From assembly GCA_947453375.1 (NCBI GenBank), contig CANGGT010000006.1, positions 1 through 53,090 on the forward strand: a stretch of DNA of 53,090 nt. The letters run 5' to 3'. Below are positions 38,317 through 47,367 of the stretch, piece by piece. The notes beneath the pieces were generated by a model that was not told the origin of the DNA, ran no database searches, and saw only the letters and a program-made list of their open reading frames with translations. The position numbers and the translations under genes are program-made. The DNA comes from Planctomycetaceae bacterium. GTDB taxonomy: Bacteria > Planctomycetota > Planctomycetia > Pirellulales > UBA1268. Positions within the stretch are counted from its first letter, which is position 1. Each line of letters starts with the position of its first letter.

Positions 38317-38694
38317 TCACCCCGCCATCTTCAGCCCCCCCCATACGGCGACGAAGCCGAGCATGTTCGACGCCATGACGGAGGCCACGGCCAACCCCGG
38401 CCGCCCCGATTCCCACAGCTCGACTGCCTGGAAGGCGTAGCTCGAGAAGGTCGTGAATCCGCCGAGGAGGCCGACCAGGAGGATTGTCTCGACCCCCTGC
38501 GGCATCACGACACGCGATCGGGTCGCCCCCACGATCGCGCCGAACAGGAATGCCCCGAGGGCGTTGACGGCAAGCGTTCCCCAGGGAAACCCGGTACCGA
38601 AGAGGCGTGTGGCCATGATGGTGACGCCGGCCCTCGCCACCGTGCCGAGCCCGCCGGCCACAGCCAGCGCGATCCAATGGCCAAACGTCGACAT
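38317..38694 (-). CDS. crcB: CrcB-type fluoride channel
   Basis: GGLGTVARAGVTIMATRLFGTGFPWGTLAVNALGAFLFGAIVG..LLVGLLGGFTTFSSYAFQAVEL. Confidence 0.93.
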   Translation of the reverse strand: MSTFGHWIALAVAGGLGTVARAGVTIMATRLFGTGFPWGTLAVNALGAFLFGAIVGATRSRVVMPQGVETILLVGLLGGFTTFSSYAFQAVELWESGRPGLAVASVMASNMLGFVAVWGGLKMAG

Positions 38695-38815
38695 CTGGTC
38701 CTCCGTTCCTTGTTTTCCGCTCCACCACGGAGCAACGCTCACGGAATCCTAACGGCCCATGAACAACGCCTGCTCGTCCCATGCACGGGCTCGCCCGTGG
38801 GCGTCGTTCCCGATG

Positions 38816-38845
38816 TTGCAACACGGCCCCGAGAAACTCTATAAG
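38816..38845 (+). promoter_or_regulatory. Sigma70-like promoter
   Basis: TTGCAA-N18-TATAAG. Confidence 0.6.
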
Positions 38846-38904
38846 ATGGGTCTTGCGGAGACGGTGGGGGGGCGTCAGTGAACTCCCCTTGCGCGGAGTG
38901 TTCC

Positions 38905-39048
38905 ATGAATCGGCATGATGCCTTCTTTCTCGTTGTTGTTCTCGTCGCCGCAGCGGCGATCCTCGTTGCAGCGCCGATGGTGGTCAGTTTTGCCATCCGC
39001 TCCGGCGCCGACGCGCTCGGCAGGATGGCCGTGGACAACACCCCCTGA
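38905..39048 (+). CDS. 47-aa single-pass membrane microprotein (not in ORF track)
   Basis: MNRHDAFFLVVVLVAAAAILVAAPMVVSFAIRSGADALGRMAVDNTP; GGAG 7-8 nt upstream and promoter at 38816. Confidence 0.5.
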   Translation: MNRHDAFFLVVVLVAAAAILVAAPMVVSFAIRSGADALGRMAVDNTP

Positions 39049-39118
39049 CGAGTTGCCGGGTGTTGGAGCGCTGTGGCCTCATCGCCACGCCGCCGCTTCC
39101 TTTCCTGACGGGGCATCG

Positions 39119-39577
39119 ATGCATCAGCCTCAGGACGGTCCCCGTCTCCGCACGCTGGCGATCTTGCTGGGTGGGCTGCTTTTGGCATGCCTTGCGGGAA
39201 TCGCCCCGACCAGCAAGACCGTGGCCGACGATCTCGAGGCGCCCCTGCCCCGGGCCCCGCACGGCACGCCCTTCACGTTCGACATCATCGAGAGCCTCGA
39301 CGCGGCCTACCTCGGCGACACGCCGAGCCACGTCGGCCGCGACGGCGGGCTCGAGTTCCGTCCGAATGTCGCCCTCGGCGATCCGGTCTATCGCGAGGTG
39401 GCGAAGGCGGGCGAAGAGCCGCAGGCAGTGCGGGTCGGGAGCGTGACACGGGTCGTCTGGGAACGCGTCAGCAGGAGCCTGACGGTGGAGTTCGATCCGG
39501 AGCCATTCGTGCGGATCGCCGTCGGTGACGAGGTGTTCGTCGACCTCAATCCCGCTCCGCCGACCGCCCGGCCGTGA
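39119..39577 (+). CDS. Hypothetical secreted/membrane-anchored protein
   Basis: MHQPQDGPRLRTLAILLGGLLLACLAGIAPTSKTVADD signal/TM followed by compact domain; no family recognised. Confidence 0.6.
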   Translation: MHQPQDGPRLRTLAILLGGLLLACLAGIAPTSKTVADDLEAPLPRAPHGTPFTFDIIESLDAAYLGDTPSHVGRDGGLEFRPNVALGDPVYREVAKAGEEPQAVRVGSVTRVVWERVSRSLTVEFDPEPFVRIAVGDEVFVDLNPAPPTARP

Positions 39578-39834
39578 GGCCTCGTCGAGGGGATTCCACG
39601 GCGGCCCCCGGCGCGGGCTGAACCATCGCGCCCGAACCGACGTATCATTCGGCCCGGATCGGCTTGTCCGAACGGCCTCGAGTGGCTCCCAGAACGGCGT
39701 TCGCAGGCCCCGTGGCCCCTCGTCACGCTCGCTCCGGCACCGCCCCCCCCCGGTCGATATACTCTGCCCTTCCTCCCGGTCGTCGCGCGGCGGCTCGGCG
39801 AGGATTCCAGCCCCACGCGCGCGGCGGACACGCG

Positions 39835-41295
39835 ATGCTCGTCTTCCCCCACCGGATTCTGTTCGTCGGCTTCGGCGCCGTGGCCCGCTGCACCCTGCCG
39901 ATTCTTCTCGACCACATCAAGGTGCCGGCCCACAACATTACGATCCTCGATTTCGAGCCCCTCGAGTCGGCGATCCGACCTTGGATGGAGCGGGGCGTGC
40001 GGTTCGTGCGCGAGCGGATCACCGCCGACAATCTCGGCGAGGTCCTCGGCAAACACCTCTCCACCGGCGATCTCCTCATCGATCTCGCCTGGAACATCGA
40101 CTGCTGCGAGATCGTGCAGTGGTGCCACCACCAAGGGGTGCTCTACCTCAACACCTCCGTGGAGATGTGGGATCCGTACGAGCATGCCGTGACAGCAAAG
40201 CCGAACGAGCTGACGCTCTACTGGCGCCACATGAACCTGCGGCGGATGATCGCCAACTGGAGCACCCCCGGGCCGTCGGCCGTCCTCGAGCACGGCGCCA
40301 ATCCCGGCCTCATCAGTCATTTCACGAAGCACGCCCTCCTCGACATCGCCACGCGCTGCCTCGAAGAGCGGAAGTTCACCGGCCGGAAGGCCGAGCAGAT
40401 TCGCGAGCTCGCCCGAACGCGCACTTTCAACCATCTCGCCCATGAACTCGGCGTGAAAGTGATCCACTGCAGCGAGCGCGACACGCAGATCTCCGACCGT
40501 CCCAAGCAGGTCGACGAGTTCGTCAACACCTGGAGCGTCGAGGGCTTCCGCGAGGAGGGGACGACTACCGCCGAGATGGGCTGGGGCACGCACGAGAAGG
40601 AACTCCCCGACCGGGCCTTCGAGCACCCGGAGGGCCCACGCAGCCAGATCGGGCTGGCGCGGATGGGGATGAACACCTTTGTCTCGAGCTGGGTGCCACA
40701 CTACGACATCATCGGGATGGTGGTCCGCCACGGCGAGGCCTTCAGCATCACCGAAAAGCTCTCGGTGCGCGACGACCACGGGGTGACCGTCTACCGCCCC
40801 ACCGTCCACTACGCCTACTGCCCCTGCGATGCCGCGGTCGCCAGCCTCCACGAACTGCGGGGATATGACTACGATCTTCAGCCGCGGGTGCGGATCATGA
40901 CCGACGAGATCACGTCGGGCTCCGATATCCTCGGCGCCCTCGTGATGGGGCACCCGCTCACGAGTTGGTGGTGCGGCACCGATCTGTCGATCGAGGAATC
41001 GCGGCGTCTGGTGCCCCACCAAAACGCCACGACGATGCAGGTGGCGATCTCGGTCGTGGCCGCCTGCATGTGGATGATCGAGAATCCCGACAAGGGAGTC
41101 CTCCTCCCCGACGACCTTCCCCACGAGTATGTTCTCGGTATCGCCAAACCCTATCTCGGCAAGTTCATCTCGACGCAGTCCGACTGGACGCCGCTGAAGC
41201 GATCCTACGACCCGTTCCGCGGCCAAGTCGACGCCCGACGTGACCACGACGATCCCTGGCAGTTCAAGAACTTCCTGCTCCCCGACGGAGGCTGA
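39835..41295 (+). CDS. hss: Homospermidine synthase
   Basis: ILFVGFGAVARCTLPILLDHIKVP..DLAWNIDCCEIVQWCHHQGVLYLNTSVEMWDPY..VLEHGANPGLISHFTKHALLDIA. Confidence 0.93.
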   Translation: MLVFPHRILFVGFGAVARCTLPILLDHIKVPAHNITILDFEPLESAIRPWMERGVRFVRERITADNLGEVLGKHLSTGDLLIDLAWNIDCCEIVQWCHHQGVLYLNTSVEMWDPYEHAVTAKPNELTLYWRHMNLRRMIANWSTPGPSAVLEHGANPGLISHFTKHALLDIATRCLEERKFTGRKAEQIRELARTRTFNHLAHELGVKVIHCSERDTQISDRPKQVDEFVNTWSVEGFREEGTTTAEMGWGTHEKELPDRAFEHPEGPRSQIGLARMGMNTFVSSWVPHYDIIGMVVRHGEAFSITEKLSVRDDHGVTVYRPTVHYAYCPCDAAVASLHELRGYDYDLQPRVRIMTDEITSGSDILGALVMGHPLTSWWCGTDLSIEESRRLVPHQNATTMQVAISVVAACMWMIENPDKGVLLPDDLPHEYVLGIAKPYLGKFISTQSDWTPLKRSYDPFRGQVDARRDHDDPWQFKNFLLPDGG

Positions 41296-41306
41296 CAGAA
41301 AGCCGC

Positions 41307-42443
41307 ATGACTCCCGCCACCCTGCTCAAGCTCGCCAAGACCCACGGCACGCCGCTGTTCGTCGTCGATCACGCCGAACTGCGCCGCAACTACGCCACCT
41401 TCCGCAAGCACTTCCCCCGGGTGCAGATCTACTACGCCGTGAAGGTCAACAGCGATCCGGCGATCGTGGAAACCTTCTACAAGGCGGGTGGCAGCTTCGA
41501 CGTGGCGAGCATGCAGGAGTTCCATACGGTTCACCAATTCATCGAGCATCTCCCGAAGAAGGCCCGCCAGGACTTCATCTGGGACAAGATCATCTACGCC
41601 AATCCGATCAAGCCGACGGAGACGCTCCGTGAGCTCGATCAATATCGCCCCCTCGTCACCTACGACAACCACGAGGAGGTGAAGAAGATCGCCAAGCATG
41701 CCCCGCACGCCGGGCTCGCGCTGCGGATGCGAGTGCCGAACACCGGCTCGATGGTCGAACTGTCGAGCAAGTTCGGGGCCCTGCCGGGGGAGGCCGTGGA
41801 GCTGATCGAGTATGCCCACGAGCACGATCTCGTCGTCGAGGGGCTCTCGTTCCACGTCGGCAGCCAGTGCACGAATCCGCAGAACTACATTCAGGCCCTC
41901 CACCTCTGCGCCGGGGTGTTCGCCGAGGCGAAGAGCCGTGGCTTCGACCTCAAGATCCTCGACATCGGCGGCGGATTCCCCGCAGCCTACGACGAAAGCG
42001 TGCCGGAATTCTCCACGCTCGCCAAGTCGATCAACCACGAACTCGACCGGCTCTTCCCCGAGCCCATCGAGATCCTCGCCGAGCCGGGCAGGTTTCTCGT
42101 GGCGTCGGCCGGCTGGGCGGTGTCGAAGATCATCGGCAAGGCGTTCCGCAACGACAAGACCTGCTACTACGTCGACGACGGTGTCTATCACACTTATTCC
42201 GGCGTGATCTTCGACCACTGCACCTACCACATGAAGAGCTTCAAGAAGGGGTCGCCGAAGCTCTGCGCCGTGTTCGGGCCGACCTGCGACGCCCTCGACA
42301 CGATCAGCCTCGCCGAGCAGCTTCCTGATCTCGAAATCGGGGACTACCTCTACAGCGAGAAGATCGGCGCCTACTCCGCGGCGTCGAGCACCCACTTCAA
42401 CGGCTTCCCGCCGGCGAAGGTGGTGCACATCAATCAGAAATGA
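41307..42443 (+). CDS. Alanine-racemase-fold PLP ornithine decarboxylase-like protein
   Basis: VQIYYAVKVNSDPAIVETFYKAGGSFDVAS, EGLSFHVGSQC, ILDIGGGFPA, AEPGRFLVASAGW, FGPTCDALD. Confidence 0.9.
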   Translation: MTPATLLKLAKTHGTPLFVVDHAELRRNYATFRKHFPRVQIYYAVKVNSDPAIVETFYKAGGSFDVASMQEFHTVHQFIEHLPKKARQDFIWDKIIYANPIKPTETLRELDQYRPLVTYDNHEEVKKIAKHAPHAGLALRMRVPNTGSMVELSSKFGALPGEAVELIEYAHEHDLVVEGLSFHVGSQCTNPQNYIQALHLCAGVFAEAKSRGFDLKILDIGGGFPAAYDESVPEFSTLAKSINHELDRLFPEPIEILAEPGRFLVASAGWAVSKIIGKAFRNDKTCYYVDDGVYHTYSGVIFDHCTYHMKSFKKGSPKLCAVFGPTCDALDTISLAEQLPDLEIGDYLYSEKIGAYSAASSTHFNGFPPAKVVHINQK

Positions 42444-42501
42444 CGCGGAAGTGACGGCCTGACGTGAAGGGCGGGAGGGATCTCGGCCCTTCTTCGCACG
42501 T

Positions 42502-43653
42502 TCATTCCATCACTTCGTCTTCGGGGGCCCAGGGCTGCGATCGGCCGCCCCCCCAAGTGATCTCGCCAGCCCCTTCGCGGCGCACTGCCTCGATGACGTG
42601 GTAGTGCTTCACCTCCTCGCGGGCCACCGAGTCCCATTCGGCGGGAAGCTGCTCGAGATACCACGACGGCTGCTTCGTGACGACCAGGAGCGTCCCTCCC
42701 GGGGCGAGCCCCCGGCGGGCCGACTCGACGAACAGCGCCGCGATGCGGAAGTCGGCGTAGTAGGGGGGATTGGCCAGGGCGAGGTCGTACGTCCCAGGCT
42801 CGGGAACGGAGCCGTGCGCCTCGAGCGCCACCTCGAGATTCGGGAGGCCGTTGGTCGTCGCCCCCCACCGGGCACACTCGACGGCCCGGGCGGCGCTGTC
42901 GAAGGCGTGGACATGGACGGTCGGATCGCGGGCCGCCATGCCGAGGCCGACGCTGCCGGGCCCGCAGCCGATGTCGAGCACGCGCGTATCGGGGGCGACG
43001 TCGACGGCATTGAGGAGATGGCGGGCGCCGGGGTCGATGCGGCGGTGAGAGAAGACCCCGGGACGGGTCAGCGCCTTGAGGAGTCGGCCGCGGTCGCGGA
43101 ACACGACCTCGCAGCTGAAGTCGCGGATCTTCGCCGGCTCGCGGGTCTTCTCGACAAGGTACGTCACCGTCTCCTCTCCCGGCCGAACGCGGACGGTCTC
43201 GCCGGTGGCGGTGAGTTGCTCGTGGAGCCAGCGGTCGCGGGGGTTGTCGGTGGAGACAACGAGCCGGCCACCGAGACGGAGCTGGACGAGGGCCTGCTGG
43301 AGGAGATCGCGGGTCAGCTCCGCCTCGCCACCGGAGGCGGTGGGGAGAACGACGAGATCGTAGGGGCCGGCCGGCATGTCGGCGGCACAGACGAGCCGGG
43401 CGCTCCCCGCCGCGGGTGAGGCGGGCGACTGCCACCGGGCGATGTCGTCCCGCGTCAGATCGTGCTGGAAGAGGTCGAGGAACCAGACGGTGACGTCCGC
43501 CGCGGGGCGTTCGGCGGCGAGGGTCCGCCCGGCCTGGGCCCGCCCATGGGTGGTGCAGAGGATCCGCTCACCGGGAAGGTCGCGGGCGACAGCGAGGGCA
43601 TGAGCCTCGGCGGGGCGGGGAGGGAGCGGCGTGTGGGGGGCATGTTCATCCAT
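42502..43653 (-). CDS. Class I SAM-dependent methyltransferase, RsmC/RlmG-like
   Basis: VLDIGCGPGSVGLGMAARDP, YDLALANPPYYADFRIAALFVESARRGLAPGGTLLVV. Confidence 0.85.
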   Translation of the reverse strand: MDEHAPHTPLPPRPAEAHALAVARDLPGERILCTTHGRAQAGRTLAAERPAADVTVWFLDLFQHDLTRDDIARWQSPASPAAGSARLVCAADMPAGPYDLVVLPTASGGEAELTRDLLQQALVQLRLGGRLVVSTDNPRDRWLHEQLTATGETVRVRPGEETVTYLVEKTREPAKIRDFSCEVVFRDRGRLLKALTRPGVFSHRRIDPGARHLLNAVDVAPDTRVLDIGCGPGSVGLGMAARDPTVHVHAFDSAARAVECARWGATTNGLPNLEVALEAHGSVPEPGTYDLALANPPYYADFRIAALFVESARRGLAPGGTLLVVTKQPSWYLEQLPAEWDSVAREEVKHYHVIEAVRREGAGEITWGGGRSQPWAPEDEVME

Positions 43654-43702
43654 GGGGCCGATTAGAGCAGGACTGCCGGAGGATGCATCCGCCCCCTGTG
43701 GA

Positions 43703-45031
43703 TCAGCGGTCTCCCCCCTCCGGAGCCTTTTCCGGAACGGCACGCCGCGGGGGAGGAGCCCGACCCGCAGGCGCCGCAAACCCTGCTTCGACCTCGGCCA
43801 GCCTCGACCGGAGAATGGCGGTGACCCCCGGCTCGGCGGCCCTGAGGTCGTGGGTCTCGCCGGGATCGGTGCCGAGATGGAAGAGCTCCGACTCCCCGGC
43901 GGCGCTGACGACGAGCTTCCAATCACCGGCCAAGCAGGCCCGGTCGGCCGTGGCGATCACCAGCGGGGGCCGGTCGTCGACGCGTCCCGCCACGAGTGCC
44001 GGCCAGAGGTCTATTCCGTCGCACCTGGCTTCGGCCGGCAGCGGAACGCCTGTCGCGGCGCAGAGCGAGGGAAAGAGATCATGGATCGCGATCGGCTGCT
44101 CGGAGACGGTCGCGGCCGGCAGACGGCCGGGGAAACGCACGATCGCCGGGACGCGGATCCCCCCTTCGTACACCGTCGCCTTCCGAGCCCGGAAGGGTGC
44201 GTTGCTCCCGGAACGGTCGGCGCCGTTGTCGGAGAGAAAGAGGACGATCGTTTCGTTTGCCAGCCCCCGTGCGTCGAGCGCCGCAAGGACGCGTGCCACG
44301 CTCGTATCGAGGACGTCGATCATCCCGCAACGCGTCGCCTGGGGCTCGGGGAGCCCGGCGTATTTCGCCGTTGAATCGGCCGGCGCGAGAATCGGGAAGT
44401 GGGGGACATTGAAGGCGAGTTGGAGATAGAAGGGACGGTCGGCCTCGCTTCGCTCGATGATCCGCACCGCCTCGTCGGCCATGAGGATGGCGGCGTATCC
44501 CTCCTCCTCGACCGGAGTCCCATCCCGCTGCCAATCGAGGCCGCCACGCCGATCGAGATGGGTGAAGGAGTCGATCTCGGGACCGAGAAAGCCGTAGAAG
44601 TGGTCGAAGCCGCTCGCCAACGGCGGGCTGGCGGTGCCGAGATGCCATTTGCCGACGAGGCTCGTGGCATAGCCGGCGGCGGCCAGAGTGCGGGGAAGGG
44701 TGGACAGACCTGCGGGAAGGCCTGGGTCACGGCGCGCCAGCGGCCGGTCGATGCCGAAGCGCCGCGGCAGGCAGCCGGTGAGGAGGGCGGCGCGGGTCGG
44801 GCTACAGACGGGATGGGCGTAGCAACGCCGCAACTCGACCCCCTCGGCGGCGAGTCTGTCGATCGCCGGCGTGCGCGCCGGTCCACCGTGCCGCTCGAGA
44901 TCGCCCCAGCCGAGATCGTCGGCGAGGAGCACGACGATATTCGGCGGCCTGGCTTCCGCCGCCGTCGATCCCGGCAGCGCCAGCACGAGACCGGCAAGCG
45001 AGAGCACGATGAGCTCGTGGATGCCACGCAT
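43703..45031 (-). CDS. Secreted sulfatase
   Basis: PPNIVVLLADDLGWGDLERHG; formylglycine motif CSPTRAALLTG; GKWHLG; FLSDNGADRSGSNAPFRARKATVYEGGIRVP. Confidence 0.94.
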   Translation of the reverse strand: MRGIHELIVLSLAGLVLALPGSTAAEARPPNIVVLLADDLGWGDLERHGGPARTPAIDRLAAEGVELRRCYAHPVCSPTRAALLTGCLPRRFGIDRPLARRDPGLPAGLSTLPRTLAAAGYATSLVGKWHLGTASPPLASGFDHFYGFLGPEIDSFTHLDRRGGLDWQRDGTPVEEEGYAAILMADEAVRIIERSEADRPFYLQLAFNVPHFPILAPADSTAKYAGLPEPQATRCGMIDVLDTSVARVLAALDARGLANETIVLFLSDNGADRSGSNAPFRARKATVYEGGIRVPAIVRFPGRLPAATVSEQPIAIHDLFPSLCAATGVPLPAEARCDGIDLWPALVAGRVDDRPPLVIATADRACLAGDWKLVVSAAGESELFHLGTDPGETHDLRAAEPGVTAILRSRLAEVEAGFAAPAGRAPPPRRAVPEKAPEGGDR

Positions 45032-45162
45032 GAACACCACCCTGAGACGGTCGATGGAAGGGGACCAGGGAGCGTCGGCGCGGGGCATCTCCCACGACGG
45101 CCCCTCCGCGGCGCGTCGACCGCGCCGCGGAGAGAGGCCGATCTGGATTCACGCTTCTCGAT

Positions 45163-45990
45163 TCACTCGGGGCGACGCGGACGCTCGGGCCGTGGGGCGC
45201 CGTCGCCGCCGGGCCCACCCGGCGGACCACCCCCCGGCCCGCCTGGTGGGCCACCGGCACCGCCACCGCCCGGACCGCGGCGGCCACCGCGTCCTTCAGG
45301 ACCTCCCGGAGGACCGCCCCCTGGCGGGCCACCAATTCCAGGCCCACCCGGGCCACCGCGCTGCCGCCCCATCTCTTCGGCAAACTTTGTCAATTCATTG
45401 CGGTCGAGCTTGCCGTCGCGGTCGGTGTCGAACGACAAGGCACGCTCCACAAACCGCTCCGGGCTCGGCGGCCCCATCCCGGCGCCCCGCCCCCCGCCAG
45501 GGCCACCCTCCGGCGGTCCTCCGGCTGGCGGTCCTCCCGGGCCCCGCTCGCCTCGACCCGGCCCCCCCGGCGCACGCTCGCCAGGCCCGCGCTCTCCCGG
45601 CGGGCCACCGCGGGGCGGGCCTTCACCTCTGCCTTCACCTCTGGGGGGCCCAAAACCTCCCGGAGGGCCTTCACCCGGCGGCCCATGCTCCCCGGGGGGA
45701 TGCGGCGGGCGAAACTCCTCCTCGTCGATGACGCCGTCGCCGTTGCCATCAAGGGTGAGGAGCGCCGTGGCGGCATTCTTGATTTCTTCGGCATCGAGAC
45801 GGTGATCGTGGTCGCGATCGAGTGCCTCGCGGAGCGGGTCGAACGGCGGCGGACCGGGGGGGCCGCCGTTTGGCACGGGGGGCGGGCCGCCCTCCGGACC
45901 GCGTGGCGGCTGGGCGAGGGCCAGCGCGCCGAGGCCGATCACCGCGACCGCGGCGGCGATCCCGCACCAGGTTCGTGTTCCGAGTTTCAT
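45163..45990 (-). CDS. EF-hand secreted protein with Gly/Pro-rich collagen-like low complexity
   Basis: EF loops DRDHDHRLDAEE, DGNGDGVIDEEE, DTDRDGKLDRNE; long GxPPGG-type tracts; signal peptide. Confidence 0.85.
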   Translation of the reverse strand: MKLGTRTWCGIAAAVAVIGLGALALAQPPRGPEGGPPPVPNGGPPGPPPFDPLREALDRDHDHRLDAEEIKNAATALLTLDGNGDGVIDEEEFRPPHPPGEHGPPGEGPPGGFGPPRGEGRGEGPPRGGPPGERGPGERAPGGPGRGERGPGGPPAGGPPEGGPGGGRGAGMGPPSPERFVERALSFDTDRDGKLDRNELTKFAEEMGRQRGGPGGPGIGGPPGGGPPGGPEGRGGRRGPGGGGAGGPPGGPGGGPPGGPGGDGAPRPERPRRPE

Positions 45991-46054
45991 CGCATGCACC
46001 CTGCTTTCTGAATTGGGCCCAGAGCCGTTTCGACCGCCGTGCGGCGGCCGATGA

Positions 46055-47335
46055 TCATTCCGTCGATCCAATCGCATACAAAAACTTTCCCGAGCGGAGA
46101 TAGATCCGGCCGTCGACGAGGGCCGGAGTGCCGCTGGCATCGCTGTCGTCTCCCTCGAAGACGTTGTGCGCGAGAACCTCGTAGCGCGGTGCGGCCGGGA
46201 GAATGATCGTGCCGTCGTGACGGGTGACGACGCAGACCTTCTCCCCGGCGACCACCGGCGAGGCGTACACCGGCCTCCCCCCCGACGTGATCTCGCGGAC
46301 GCGTTCCTTGTAGATCTCCTTGCCGGTCTTCGCGTCGGAGCAGAAGGCCAGGCCCTTGTCGTCGATCCAGTAGAGGTGTCCGTCGTGGAGCACCGGCGTG
46401 GCGACGTACGAACTCGTGCGGCTCGTCCAGAGGACGTGGGTCTTCGAGACGTCTCCCCGCCCGCCGGCCCGAACGGCGAGCGACCCCGAGGAACGAAAGC
46501 CGCCGAAGACGTAGACGACGTCGCCGTCGACGATCACGCTCGGGCTGACATTCCCGGTGAGCCCCATTTCGGCATGCCAGCGAAGCTTGCCCGTGCGCGG
46601 ATCGAGGCCCCACACCTCCCCGGGCACGGCGACGACAATCTCCTCGGAGCCGTCGGGAAGCGTGACGACGCCGGGAGTGCCGTAGGCGAGCTCGAGGGCC
46701 GCGGCCTCGGCCTTCCAGACTTCCTTCCCGGTCCGCTTGTCGAGCGCCCGGATCGACTGGCTCTCTTCTGACGCGTTGCAGATGAGATGGTCGCCATGAA
46801 GAATCAAGCTGGCCCCCGATCCCCAACGGCGGTTGCTCGACTCGGTGCCGACGCCCGTCCGCCAGATCTCCCCGCCCTCCACGTCGAAGGCGACGACACC
46901 AGCCTTGCCGAGGAAGGCCCACACCATTTCCCCATCGGTGACCGGCGTGTTGCTGGCGTAGCCATGCTCGGTGAGGTAGCCCGCGTAGGGATCATCGGGG
47001 CCCGGCGCGGCGATGTCGCGCTGCCAGGCCACCTGCCCGTTCGTTCGATCGAGCTTCACCAGATGCCTGGTCGGCCCCCGTCCGCCGCCCCCTTCCGACC
47101 AGCAGGTGACGAAGACCGCGTCGCCATGGACGATCGGACTCGACGACCCGCCCCCCGGCAGCGCCGTCTTCCAGAGGAGATTCTTGGAGTTGCTCCACTG
47201 CAGGGGCACCGAAGCCCCGGCAGCCCGCCCCCCCGGCCCGCGGAACTGCGGCCAATCCTCGGCAATCGCTGACGTCGCGGCGACGCACAGGCATGCAGCG
47301 GCGAGGCCTCGGGCAAGCCGATCACGGATGATCAT
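46055..47335 (-). CDS. PQQ-like beta-propeller secreted protein
   Basis: EDWPQFRGPGGRAAG..WKTALPGGGSSSPIVHGDAVFVTCW..VAFDVEGGEIWRTGVG..GLDPRTGKLRWHAEMG. Confidence 0.9.
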   Translation of the reverse strand: MIIRDRLARGLAAACLCVAATSAIAEDWPQFRGPGGRAAGASVPLQWSNSKNLLWKTALPGGGSSSPIVHGDAVFVTCWSEGGGGRGPTRHLVKLDRTNGQVAWQRDIAAPGPDDPYAGYLTEHGYASNTPVTDGEMVWAFLGKAGVVAFDVEGGEIWRTGVGTESSNRRWGSGASLILHGDHLICNASEESQSIRALDKRTGKEVWKAEAAALELAYGTPGVVTLPDGSEEIVVAVPGEVWGLDPRTGKLRWHAEMGLTGNVSPSVIVDGDVVYVFGGFRSSGSLAVRAGGRGDVSKTHVLWTSRTSSYVATPVLHDGHLYWIDDKGLAFCSDAKTGKEIYKERVREITSGGRPVYASPVVAGEKVCVVTRHDGTIILPAAPRYEVLAHNVFEGDDSDASGTPALVDGRIYLRSGKFLYAIGSTE

Positions 47336-47367
47336 CGTGGCTCCTTTCTCGAGTCGCCCGCGGGCCG

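Noticed and set aside
38695-38900. Fluoride riboswitch upstream of crcB
   Set aside because: Scanned the minus-strand leader for the GGNGAUGG...CUGAUGGCUCCUAC pattern; not seen.
42464-42495. Hairpin between the convergent decarboxylase and methyltransferase genes as a terminator
   Set aside because: Only about 7 bp with a 13-nt loop and no T-tract.
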